From assembly GCF_001586275.1 (NCBI RefSeq), contig NZ_CP014545.1, forward strand, positions 62,001 to 126,000: a stretch of DNA of 64,000 nucleotides, given 5' to 3'. This DNA comes from Sphingorhabdus sp. M41 (GTDB taxonomy: Bacteria > Pseudomonadota > Alphaproteobacteria > Sphingomonadales > Sphingomonadaceae). Made by a program: the position numbers and the translations under genes. The notes beneath the pieces are model-generated. The model was not told where the DNA came from. It did not search any database and was given only the letters and a program-made list of their open reading frames with translations. Shown in pieces: positions 25,917-33,540 of the stretch (position 1 is its first letter; each line of letters begins with the position of its first letter).

Positions 25917-26083
25917 GCTTCATCTAGATGTGATAGGAGCAGGATATGCCTCGGTACTAGACATGCCTGTTCGGTGGCATGGGATAGCGCCATCATATTC
26001 CCTGACAATTTAGCAGTCTTTGCGCTTGATGACCGATACATCGCGGAACGTCGCTGGCTATCAGCGTTGCCTAGCTGGATATT

Positions 26084-27358
26084 CTAGCGCTTGCCTTCAA
26101 TCCGGACATGAAGCTCTTCCAGCCCGCGGATGATGAAGCTGGGTTCATAAGTCAGCTTCCGGTTGTCCGGTTGACCATGTATCGCTTCATCAAGAGTAAT
26201 GGACGAGGTTTCCCGGAGCAGGGTGCCGAGCAGGAATTTCACTTCAGCTCGGGCAAGAGCTGCGCCGATGCAAGTATGGCGACCCCGGCCAAAGGAAACA
26301 TGCTGGTTGCCCTTCTTGCGGTCCAGACGAAACTCTGCCGGCTGTTCCCATTTGGCCGGATCGCGATTGGCCGCCGCCAGCGTGATGACCATCGGCTTCC
26401 CGGCAGGAATAATCATATTGCCCACCTTCACATCGTCCAGCGCCAGACGGAACGTAGCCTTGGTCGACCCCTCCAGCCGCAACATTTCCTCGATAAACGG
26501 CACCAGGTCCGAAGGATTGTCGCGCAAATGATCCTGCATGTCGGGATTTTCCGCCAGATAGCGGACCGAATTTGCAACCAGCTTTGCGCTGGTATCCTGA
26601 CCTGCCGCAAACAGGAACATCGAGGCTTTGACGACTTCGAGAATATCGGGTGTCGTTCCGTCGGGAAAGCTGGCGTGGGCGAGCTCGCTCATCACATCGC
26701 CCATGTCCTGCGCCTTGCGTTCGGTAATATAGCGCATGAAAAAGCCGCCGAGATAGATAAGCGTCGCATCGGCCGAACGTTCGTCATTTTCGGTCATGTT
26801 CCCGGCAGGGGGACCCTTGTCGATGACTTCGCGAAATTTTTCGCGATCATCCGCCGGAACGCCGAGCAGATCGGCGATGACCAGAGTGACATAAGGTGCC
26901 GCAATGGCTTTCACCATCTCGGCCTTGCCCTCGCTCACCGCTTCGGCGACCATTTGCTCGGCAAGCCGGGCCATATATTCTTCATTCGACTTGATGCGTG
27001 TCGGGGTGAACAAGCGGCTGAGCAGCGAACGGACATTGCTATGTTCCTGCCCATCATAGTTGACGAGCAGATCAAACATCGGATGCTGTTTACGAAACTC
27101 GGCGAGTTCGGTGCGAACGTCGGCACCATCCTGACCAAATTTGGGAATATCCTTGGCGCCGAATACCGCAATGCCCGAGGAAAGATGCTCGCTGTCGAGC
27201 AGGGTCTGAACAACTGTATCAAATCCGGTGATAAAATAGATGTCGCGCTCCTCATCATGGAAGACGCCATCTTCGGAACGGATTGCTTCAAAATAGGGAT
27301 AGGGATCGCGCAGAATATCGAAATCTGCAAAATAGTCGCGCTTTGTCAGGTCGGTCAT
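26084..27358 (-). CDS. Cytochrome P450
   Basis: This is a 424-residue soluble bacterial P450. The I-helix oxygen-activation motif is AGQDTSAKLV (about residue 258), the K-helix ExxR is EEMLRLEG (about 291), and the haem-binding loop FGRGRHTCIGAALARAEVKF carries the Cys ligand (about 352-370). The class is similar to CYP101/CYP199-type enzymes that need a ferredoxin and reductase; neither is encoded in this window. It should hydroxylate or demethylate a hydrophobic substrate. It stands alone on the minus strand, divergent from the lipoyl-protein gene. Confidence 0.95.
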   Translation of the reverse strand: MTDLTKRDYFADFDILRDPYPYFEAIRSEDGVFHDEERDIYFITGFDTVVQTLLDSEHLSSGIAVFGAKDIPKFGQDGADVRTELAEFRKQHPMFDLLVNYDGQEHSNVRSLLSRLFTPTRIKSNEEYMARLAEQMVAEAVSEGKAEMVKAIAAPYVTLVIADLLGVPADDREKFREVIDKGPPAGNMTENDERSADATLIYLGGFFMRYITERKAQDMGDVMSELAHASFPDGTTPDILEVVKASMFLFAAGQDTSAKLVANSVRYLAENPDMQDHLRDNPSDLVPFIEEMLRLEGSTKATFRLALDDVKVGNMIIPAGKPMVITLAAANRDPAKWEQPAEFRLDRKKGNQHVSFGRGRHTCIGAALARAEVKFLLGTLLRETSSITLDEAIHGQPDNRKLTYEPSFIIRGLEELHVRIEGKR

Positions 27359-27678
27359 AATACTATCCTGTCTAGTTCCGCATAAGCCGAGCCTAGGCTG
27401 ATGCTAGAGAGGAAGAAAGATGTCGCCAGGTCTGACGGTGAATGCATCGCCACGGCGTTCTATTATCCGGTCCGGACAGGACAGGCTGGCCTCAACAGGT
27501 CAAATCTATTTGTATCTAACCATGTTTTCGGACTGGCATGAAGGTCTAAGGACAAGGAAAAGCCCTTCTGCCGCCTATCGCAGCGACGATAGATTTCCGA
27601 CAATATCGATAATGCTTTGCTCTCATCTCCAGCTTGGATAGGCAAAGCAAAGTTATCGCATTCTATAAGGATTGAGCC
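27359..27678. other. Divergent intergenic region between the P450 and lipoyl-protein genes
   Basis: This 320-base stretch has no supported gene. It contains a 10-bp palindrome AGCCTAGGCT at 27390-27399 near the P450 start. The lipoyl gene has a ribosome site (AAGGATTGAG) at its right edge. Promoters for both genes must lie here but were not resolved. Confidence 0.4.
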
Positions 27679-27909
27679 ATGGCGACCGAAATTTTGCTTC
27701 CGAAACTTGGATTTTCGATGACCGAGGGTCAGGTGGCTGAGTGGCTGATAGCTGATGGCGGGGAAGTGAAGGAAGGCGATTTGCTGTTTCTTCTGGAAGC
27801 GGACAAGTCGACCAATGAAGTAGACGCCCCGGCTTCCGGCACGCTCAAGATCGTCGCACCGGTCGGGGAAACCATCCAGGTCGGTGATGTAATCGGCTAT
27901 ATTGAGTAA
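27679..27909 (+). CDS. Free-standing lipoyl (or biotinyl) carrier domain protein
   Basis: The 76-residue protein is exactly one biotin/lipoyl-attachment domain. It begins MATEILLPKLGFSMTEGQVA, carries the modification hairpin LEADKSTNEVDAPASG with Lys43 at the apex and ends VGDVIGYIE. The EADKS context matches the lipoyl domains of 2-oxoacid dehydrogenase E2 proteins rather than the MKM of biotin carriers. No E1, E2 core, E3 or carboxylase is encoded in the window, so its catalytic partner is unknown. Six bases separate it from the Gfo/Idh/MocA gene, suggesting co-translation. Confidence 0.85.
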   Translation: MATEILLPKLGFSMTEGQVAEWLIADGGEVKEGDLLFLLEADKSTNEVDAPASGTLKIVAPVGETIQVGDVIGYIE

Positions 27910-27915
27910 CCGCTT

Positions 27916-29025
27916 GTGACTCTCCGGGTAGGCATCGTTTCGGCGGCTTGGGGCGCATTTGCGCATCTGCCGGCATGGCGGGCAATCGAGGGCGTCGAGG
28001 TTACCGCGATCTGTACCTCGCGCGAGGAGACGGCACGAGCCGCCGCCGCACGCCATGACATCAAACGGCCTTTCTGGGATGCGCTGGCCATGTGCCGCGA
28101 TCCCGATATCGATATCGTCGATCTGGGCACGCGCCCGGCGATTCGTCTGCCGATGGTGATCGAGGCCCTGCGGCACGGCAAGCATATCTACAACAGTTGC
28201 CCGCACGCGCCGGACTGGGCAGGCGCCAAGGCGATTAACGCCGCCTGGGACGGCAGCGCCAGTCACACCGCTGTCGATGCGTTTTCACGTTATCTGCCCG
28301 CCCATCGCAAGATGAAAGCAATGATCGACGAGGGATTCCTCGGGCGGATGCTGGGCGGAAGTTGCCACTTCAACATGTCGCTGTTCAACCGTCCGGACAA
28401 GAATTTCCCTTATAACTGGTTCGCCGAGGAAGGTTCGGGGGTCTCCAGCCTGCGCAATTTCGGCAGCCATTTGCTTTATGTGCTGTGCGAATTCCTTGGT
28501 CCGGTGAAGGAACTGGTGGCTGACGATCAATTGATGTTGCCCGAATGGGAATTTGCCGACGGCGATCGCATGCGGGCCTATAATAATGATTTCGCTAACC
28601 TGATCGTGCGGTTTGCCTCGGGCGTCACACTGTCGTTTCAGACGAGCTGGAACATGCCCGCGCAGGAAGGCTGGACCATCGACCTGTTCGGCACGGACGG
28701 CCGGCTGCGCGCTCGTGCGCCGAGCTTTCCCACCCTGGCGGATTGTAAGCTTTACGCGGGCGCTGCGGAGAGCCGCGATGCTGCAGGGCTGGAACCGGTG
28801 GCTCTGGATTTCACTGCGGATTCGAGAATTGCGATCGAACCGGTCAGCAATCCGGCTCCTGCTTTTCCCATGGCGCTCACCATGCAATCGCTAGTCGACA
28901 CAATCAGGGGACGCGGCCCTGCGCGGCCCGATTTCGCGCTGGCGCTCGAAGTGGAGCGGGTGCTCGAAGCCGCTCGCCTGTCGAGTGCCGAACGGCGCTG
29001 GGTAGAGGTTGCAAGCGTCGTCTAG
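27916..29025 (+). CDS. Gfo/Idh/MocA-family oxidoreductase
   Basis: The 369-residue protein begins at a GTG (27916) six bases after the lipoyl gene. The N-terminal Rossmann fold is LRVGIVSAAWGAFAHLPAWR, with a degenerate cofactor loop in place of the usual GxGxxG. The family helix is seen as IEALRHGKHIYNSCPHAPDW, where the usual EKP is replaced by NSC. The C-terminal alpha/beta domain begins near residue 125. It probably oxidises or reduces a sugar-like or cyclic alcohol with NAD(P). The altered EKP motif, whose Lys is normally catalytic, makes the reaction uncertain. Confidence 0.8.
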   Translation: MTLRVGIVSAAWGAFAHLPAWRAIEGVEVTAICTSREETARAAAARHDIKRPFWDALAMCRDPDIDIVDLGTRPAIRLPMVIEALRHGKHIYNSCPHAPDWAGAKAINAAWDGSASHTAVDAFSRYLPAHRKMKAMIDEGFLGRMLGGSCHFNMSLFNRPDKNFPYNWFAEEGSGVSSLRNFGSHLLYVLCEFLGPVKELVADDQLMLPEWEFADGDRMRAYNNDFANLIVRFASGVTLSFQTSWNMPAQEGWTIDLFGTDGRLRARAPSFPTLADCKLYAGAAESRDAAGLEPVALDFTADSRIAIEPVSNPAPAFPMALTMQSLVDTIRGRGPARPDFALALEVERVLEAARLSSAERRWVEVASVV

Positions 29026-29036
29026 CTGCTATTCGG

Positions 29037-30290
29037 TCACGCTGGCTGGAGTTCGGATTCCTCAAGCGTATCGGGGTAACGGCCCAGCGACAGGAACATC
29101 ACGCTGGAGATTGCGAACATCGGGATAATCGCCCACAGGATCGCATCATAATTGCCGAATATTTCATAGAGCGTATTGGCGATGAATGGCGCAATGCCCG
29201 ATGTGAAACCGAACATTCCCCCCAGCAATCCGAACAGGGCTGCGAAATGACGCGGCGAGAAATGGCGCGTGGTGAGATAGGCGCAGGCATCATATTCCGC
29301 CCCGGCGGTCAGGCCGAGCATCAGGCAGGCAATGGATGCAGCCAGCGTCGACTGATCGGTCGCCAAGAAAATCATCGCGGCAGAAAGCGCACCGACGGCA
29401 CATCCCATGGCGACGAAGCGCCCGTCAATCCGGTCGAGCAACAAGCCGCCAACGATGCGGCCAATGATCGTGCCGATTCCGATCAGGCCGGCTACCTCTG
29501 CTGCAGCGATCAGGGTGAAACCTTCCTCCATCAGCACCGGTACAGCGTTGATCCCGAGACCCGTCGCGCCGAGTGAATAGATTACGCCGCCAATGGCCAG
29601 CCGGATGAATTTGGGAGACAGCAGTTCTTTTGTCATTGCTTCGGGTCGAACTTTTGCCAGTTTCTGGTCAGCCGGCCGTTCGGGCGGCTTGTCCTTTGCA
29701 AAGAGGAAAACAACCAGCGGAAAAACGACGATGAAAGAAACGCCGCCCATGCCGATATAGGCACCGCGCCAGCCATAAGCCTCAATCAGTGTAGCGCCGA
29801 GATAGGGCACGACTGCCGAAGCGATGCCGGTTCCCGACAGGGTGACTGCCAGCGCCAGCCCACGGTTCTTCTCAAACCGCTGGGCGACCGCTGCCGTCCA
29901 TACGCTGGGGTAAATGCAGATCAGCGCCACTGCCAGCAGCGCATATAGCGCCAGCCAGGAAACAAGACTTGGTCCGGCGGTTGAAATCAGGGCGAGAGCG
30001 GCGCCGTAAAACGGGACGCCGATCAGCGCGACCTTGCGCGGTCCGAAATGGTCGACGGCCCTTCCGCCGAAGACCGCCAGCAGCAGGGCAACGACCGAGG
30101 TGACCAGTGGCCCGGCGGAAATCTCCGCGCGGGACCAGCCAAATTCCTGCTCCAGCGGTTCGATCATCACCCCCAGAGCATAAGCATGCACGGCCACCAG
30201 CGTCATGCCCATCACTGCGGGCGGCAGATTGCCTCCATAGCGACGCCATTCCTGCGGATCGAATATCTGCTTTTTGCCGTCGCTACTCAT
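29037..30290 (-). CDS. MFS transporter, monocarboxylate/OFA-like, copy 1
   Basis: This is a 417-residue carrier with twelve predicted membrane helices in two halves separated by a charged loop (KDKPPERPADQKLAKVRPEA). Motif A-like residues appear after helix 2 (FGGRAVDHFGPRKVALIG). The overall style (ISAGPLVTSVVALLLA, LTAGAEYDACAYLTTRHF) is shared with the MFS genes at 30982 and 48467, so the three are paralogs of the OFA/MCT type that move organic anions. It ends 12 bases from the convergent Gfo/Idh/MocA gene. Confidence 0.88.
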   Translation of the reverse strand: MSSDGKKQIFDPQEWRRYGGNLPPAVMGMTLVAVHAYALGVMIEPLEQEFGWSRAEISAGPLVTSVVALLLAVFGGRAVDHFGPRKVALIGVPFYGAALALISTAGPSLVSWLALYALLAVALICIYPSVWTAAVAQRFEKNRGLALAVTLSGTGIASAVVPYLGATLIEAYGWRGAYIGMGGVSFIVVFPLVVFLFAKDKPPERPADQKLAKVRPEAMTKELLSPKFIRLAIGGVIYSLGATGLGINAVPVLMEEGFTLIAAAEVAGLIGIGTIIGRIVGGLLLDRIDGRFVAMGCAVGALSAAMIFLATDQSTLAASIACLMLGLTAGAEYDACAYLTTRHFSPRHFAALFGLLGGMFGFTSGIAPFIANTLYEIFGNYDAILWAIIPMFAISSVMFLSLGRYPDTLEESELQPA

Positions 30291-30482
30291 TGCCCATATT
30301 CTCCCAGTCGTCGCATGAATTTTTCCAGACCAATATCCTGCGATACATCATTTGGAAGCAAAGGAATCGTCAGGCCGCTTTATCCGCCCCGGCGATACTC
30401 GGAAATAGGCCAATAAATGCGCCGGGAAGCCCTTGATCGATTGTGGTTCGTTTGAAGATGCTTCTCTCCCACCCGGAATAAT

Positions 30483-30875
30483 TCAACCGCCGGCGGTCTC
30501 GTCCAGCTCCGCGAAAGCTTCCTTCATTGCCGCCTTGGCAACATTGGAGGCCGGAAGTCCGCAATAGGGAACGGCCGTATACAGGATTTCCTCGATCTCC
30601 TCTTTGGTGAGCCCGTTCGCCAATCCCATTTTGGTGTGATATTTGATTTCCTCGGTCTGCCTAAGTGCAATCAGCATTCCCAGAACGGCAGCGCTGCGAA
30701 TTTTGCGCTGCAACCCGTCGCGCGACCATATCGTTCCAAAGGCAAAGTCGATCGCCCATTTCGCTTGCTCCACGCCGAAATCGTCGGTTTCCAGATGTTG
30801 CCTGGCGCCGGCTGCGGCAGCCTCTCCGTAGATTTCTTCGAAAATCTGCAAGCCTGTTTCGCGTTGTTTATTCAT
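30483..30875 (-). CDS. Carboxymuconolactone decarboxylase (PcaC/AhpD-like) family protein
   Basis: The 130-residue all-helical protein has the CMD family pattern: KIRSAAVLGMLIALRQTEEIKYHTKM and GLTKEEIEEILYTAVPYCGLPAS. The helix around EIKYHTKMGLANG holds the conserved His. It lacks the AhpD CxxC, having only a single Cys in PYCGLP, so it is closer to PcaC-type decarboxylases or isomerases than to a peroxidase. It lies between two MFS genes and probably acts on a catabolic lactone or keto acid. It reads in the same direction as the MFS genes. Confidence 0.82.
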   Translation of the reverse strand: MNKQRETGLQIFEEIYGEAAAAGARQHLETDDFGVEQAKWAIDFAFGTIWSRDGLQRKIRSAAVLGMLIALRQTEEIKYHTKMGLANGLTKEEIEEILYTAVPYCGLPASNVAKAAMKEAFAELDETAGG

Positions 30876-30981
30876 AACCGGTCCTCTGTGTGATTTTTGA
30901 ACATATTGTCGCGTCGGTCATTTCGGTCGCCTGAAAAAAATCCGTGCAGCAAGCAGCAATAGCGGTGGCTCTCCGGGTCAT

Positions 30982-32250
30982 TCACTCGGTCCGCATCGCG
31001 GGTTCTTCAAACACCGGATATTTCCCGAGACTGAAGACTAGCATGGCACTAACGAGGGACAATATTATCCCGCCTATGAGGAAAGGCCCGTAGCCGTCGG
31101 TTTTGTCGAAGGCCAGTCCTGCCAGAATCGGTCCCAGTCCCGCCGCCAATGCAATGAGGCTCGACATGAAACCGAAAATGGCACCATAATTTCTCATGCC
31201 CGCATAGCGTGCCGTCAGATATCCGCAGAGCTGCAATTTGGTGCCTGCTGCATAGCCGTTGATCATAACCGCAACGATGATCAGCTCGGTCGCCCGCACT
31301 GGTTCCATCAGTAATGGATAGGCGATGGCGGTCGATGCGAGGGTCAGTCCCCCGACCCAGCGGACATGGAAACGGTCGATCAATATCCCGGTTACAAGCT
31401 TGCCAATAATCCCGGCAATGCCGGCGAGGCTGGCCAGCCAGGCGGCGTTGGTGCGCGAGATTCCGGTGCCGATAATGATCGGTACCTGATGGACCGTGAT
31501 GCCAATGGTGATGGTAAGGGTCAGAAGCGTTGCCAGTGCTACCCGCCATAGTGACGGGTCCCGCCAGGCCTGACTGATCGTCAGGCCGGGGAGTTCCGGC
31601 GCTGCTGACAGTTCGACATTGGCCGCGATTGCCGCTTTGCGTCGACCGTCATGGGCATCGTACAGAAACAGGATAGTGAGAATCAGGGCAAAGCCTCCCC
31701 AGCCCAGTCCCAACCAGATATAGGCCCCGCGCCACCCGAATCCGTCGATCAGAAAGTTGGTCAGCGGGGCGACAATCGCCGACGCCAGGGCAGAACCGGC
31801 CAGGGTCATGCCCAGGGCGAGTCCCCTGTTGGCCTTGAACACGCTGGCAACCGCGGTCGTCCAGGTAGTGGCATGGACGGTCATCGACGCGAGGCCAAAA
31901 AGAAACCAGAGCCCCAGCCACTGGAAGGAAGCCCCGGTCATTGTGGCGAATGCGGCGATGGAAAGCGATGTGGCGGACAGGCCGATGATGGCAAGTTTTC
32001 TGGATCCGTAGCGATCAATCAAGACACCGAAGAACGGCGACAGAAGCAGGGAAATTGCCGCCCCGATTGCCGACCCGGACGACAGCAAAGTCCGGCTCCA
32101 GCCAAACTCGTCCTGCAACGGCCCCATGAACAGGCCGGTGGCCGGGCTCATGAAGGATTGAAAGGAAAAACCTATCGCGGCGGCAAGGACCAGGGTCCAA
32201 TATTGTCTCCATTCACTCCTGCTGGACTCAGCCGCTGCGGGACTATTCAT
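30982..32250 (-). CDS. MFS transporter, monocarboxylate/OFA-like, copy 2
   Basis: The 422-residue, twelve-helix carrier has motif A-like FFGVLIDRYGSRKLAIIG after helix 2 and a mid-protein hydrophilic loop (DAHDGRRKAAIAANVELSAA). It resembles the copies at 29037 and 48467 in SPATGLFMGPLQDEFGWSRT and the late KLQLCGYLTARYAGM segment. Its start overlaps the stop of the SDR upstream by eight bases, so the two are co-transcribed. It probably exchanges a pathway acid across the inner membrane. Confidence 0.88.
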   Translation of the reverse strand: MNSPAAAESSRSEWRQYWTLVLAAAIGFSFQSFMSPATGLFMGPLQDEFGWSRTLLSSGSAIGAAISLLLSPFFGVLIDRYGSRKLAIIGLSATSLSIAAFATMTGASFQWLGLWFLFGLASMTVHATTWTTAVASVFKANRGLALGMTLAGSALASAIVAPLTNFLIDGFGWRGAYIWLGLGWGGFALILTILFLYDAHDGRRKAAIAANVELSAAPELPGLTISQAWRDPSLWRVALATLLTLTITIGITVHQVPIIIGTGISRTNAAWLASLAGIAGIIGKLVTGILIDRFHVRWVGGLTLASTAIAYPLLMEPVRATELIIVAVMINGYAAGTKLQLCGYLTARYAGMRNYGAIFGFMSSLIALAAGLGPILAGLAFDKTDGYGPFLIGGIILSLVSAMLVFSLGKYPVFEEPAMRTE

Positions 32251-33100
32251 TGATGGAATCGATCACGTCCTGGGTGATGCCGGGCTTGCCGGGGTCACCA
32301 GCAAGAAACTCTTCGTGCTTCTTTTTGATGAAGGCATCCGGATCTTTCGCTGCTTCTTCCAGCGTTGCCCACAGTTCATCATGGGTCGGAATGACAACCT
32401 TGCCCTGTTCCATGGCATCGGAAAGGATGGTGGCTGTCTCTTGCTGTGTTTTCACGAAGAGATGGCTGCCCGGTGCCCGCATCACATAGTCGTCGGAAAA
32501 ATGCTTCATGCCCTGAGTCGAGCTGGTCATGACGGGTCCGGGGCACAGGCAACTGACCTTGATTCCGAACTGCATGAGATAGAGCGCAAGATTCTCCGAC
32601 ATGGAAAGCACAGCGGCTTTCGATGCCGCATAATGCACCCGGCTTGCGGCGAACGGATAGAGGCCGGCGAAGCTTGCCGTATTGACGATATGGCCAGCGC
32701 CGCGCTCGATCATGCGCGGAACGATGATGTTGTTCGCACGGACCATGCCGAACAGGTTGACGTCGAACATCTGTTGCCAGGCGGACAGCGGAATGTCTTC
32801 CGGATTGCCACCGGATAAAATTCCGGCATTGTTCATGTGGATGTCCAGCGGGCCAAGCGCGCTTTCCGCCGCATCAATTGTCGCAAGAACCGAACCCTCA
32901 TCAAGGACGTCGCAGTGCAAGGCGACAGTCTCTGTACCCATGGAGCGTAAGATTGCGGCGGTCTCTTCTGCCGCGTCTTTTCCAATGTCGGCAACGGCAA
33001 CGCGCGCGCCGCGCCTGGCCCATTCCTGTGCAATCCGCCGTCCGATATTCTGACCCGCTCCGATGATGAGAGCATTCTTCCCCTGAAATGTCTGGCTCAC
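32243..33100 (-). CDS. Short-chain dehydrogenase/reductase
   Basis: A GTG at 33100 (peptide VSQTFQGKNALI) is preferred over the ATG at 33226 because a purine-rich ribosome site (GGAAGGGGA) precedes it and the upstream peptide is unlike SDRs. The 285-residue protein has GAGQNIGRRIA (cofactor loop, near residue 13), NNAG, NTASFAG and YAASK (active Tyr/Lys). The C-terminal tail is longer than usual and charged (DAFIKKKHEEFLAGDPG). It is coupled to the MFS gene downstream. The substrate is unknown. Confidence 0.88.
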   Translation of the reverse strand: MSQTFQGKNALIIGAGQNIGRRIAQEWARRGARVAVADIGKDAAEETAAILRSMGTETVALHCDVLDEGSVLATIDAAESALGPLDIHMNNAGILSGGNPEDIPLSAWQQMFDVNLFGMVRANNIIVPRMIERGAGHIVNTASFAGLYPFAASRVHYAASKAAVLSMSENLALYLMQFGIKVSCLCPGPVMTSSTQGMKHFSDDYVMRAPGSHLFVKTQQETATILSDAMEQGKVVIPTHDELWATLEEAAKDPDAFIKKKHEEFLAGDPGKPGITQDVIDSINE

Positions 33101-33540
33101 CGTCCGTCCCCTTCCCAATCCCTTATAATGCCGCGTATCAGTAGGTGTGATCATGCAGCAGAGCAACCGGTGGCGCTGTGCAGATTCCTGCGCAAACCAG
33201 GGAAACAGCAAACCTGATCGGTGCATTGTAAATCCCTGAAACAGCGCAATTCAGCGGAAAACCGGTCCAGATCAATAGTACGGAAATCCCGGTTGCCGAG
33301 GTCCCCAAGCTCGCATCACCCACGCGATATGTGGAACCCCTTCGGTGCTGGTAATTGATCCCGCAGTTTCTTTCTCACATAGAACGCTCTCAATTCTAGG
33401 TCGTACATTTTTCGGTTGCGGAAGGCTGCAAAGGTCGAAACGCCAAATGACCAAAGAACAATAATGGGTTCAAGATACCAAAGTGAATCTGGCCAGCGCT
33501 GTTTCAGGGAATGGCGTAAAAATGAAGAGGGAGGATTAAA
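33101..33540. other. Divergent promoter region between the SDR and the second TonB receptor
   Basis: This 440-base stretch has no supported gene. It holds a perfect 15-bp inverted repeat with arms 248 bases apart (33233-33247 and 33496-33510), described separately. A strong ribosome site (GGGAGGATT) lies directly before the receptor ATG. Confidence 0.5.
33233..33510. repeat. Perfect 15-bp inverted repeat flanking 248 bases
   Basis: TCCCTGAAACAGCGC at 33233-33247 is exactly reverse-complemented by GCGCTGTTTCAGGGA at 33496-33510. Each arm contains CTGAAACAG, itself a short dyad, and a partial relative GGGAAACAGC lies near 33200. The arms could be two operator sites or the ends of a small mobile remnant; the sequence between them has no gene. 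Confidence 0.8.

Noticed and set aside
25962-25981. CATGCC/GGCATG hairpin after the lipoprotein gene as a terminator
   Set aside because: The stem is only 6 bp and no T-run follows, so it cannot be called a terminator.
26108-27385. Open frame of 425 codons on the plus strand opposite the P450
   Set aside because: The P450 haem, ExxR and I-helix motifs prove the minus-strand gene; the other frame has no recognisable domain.
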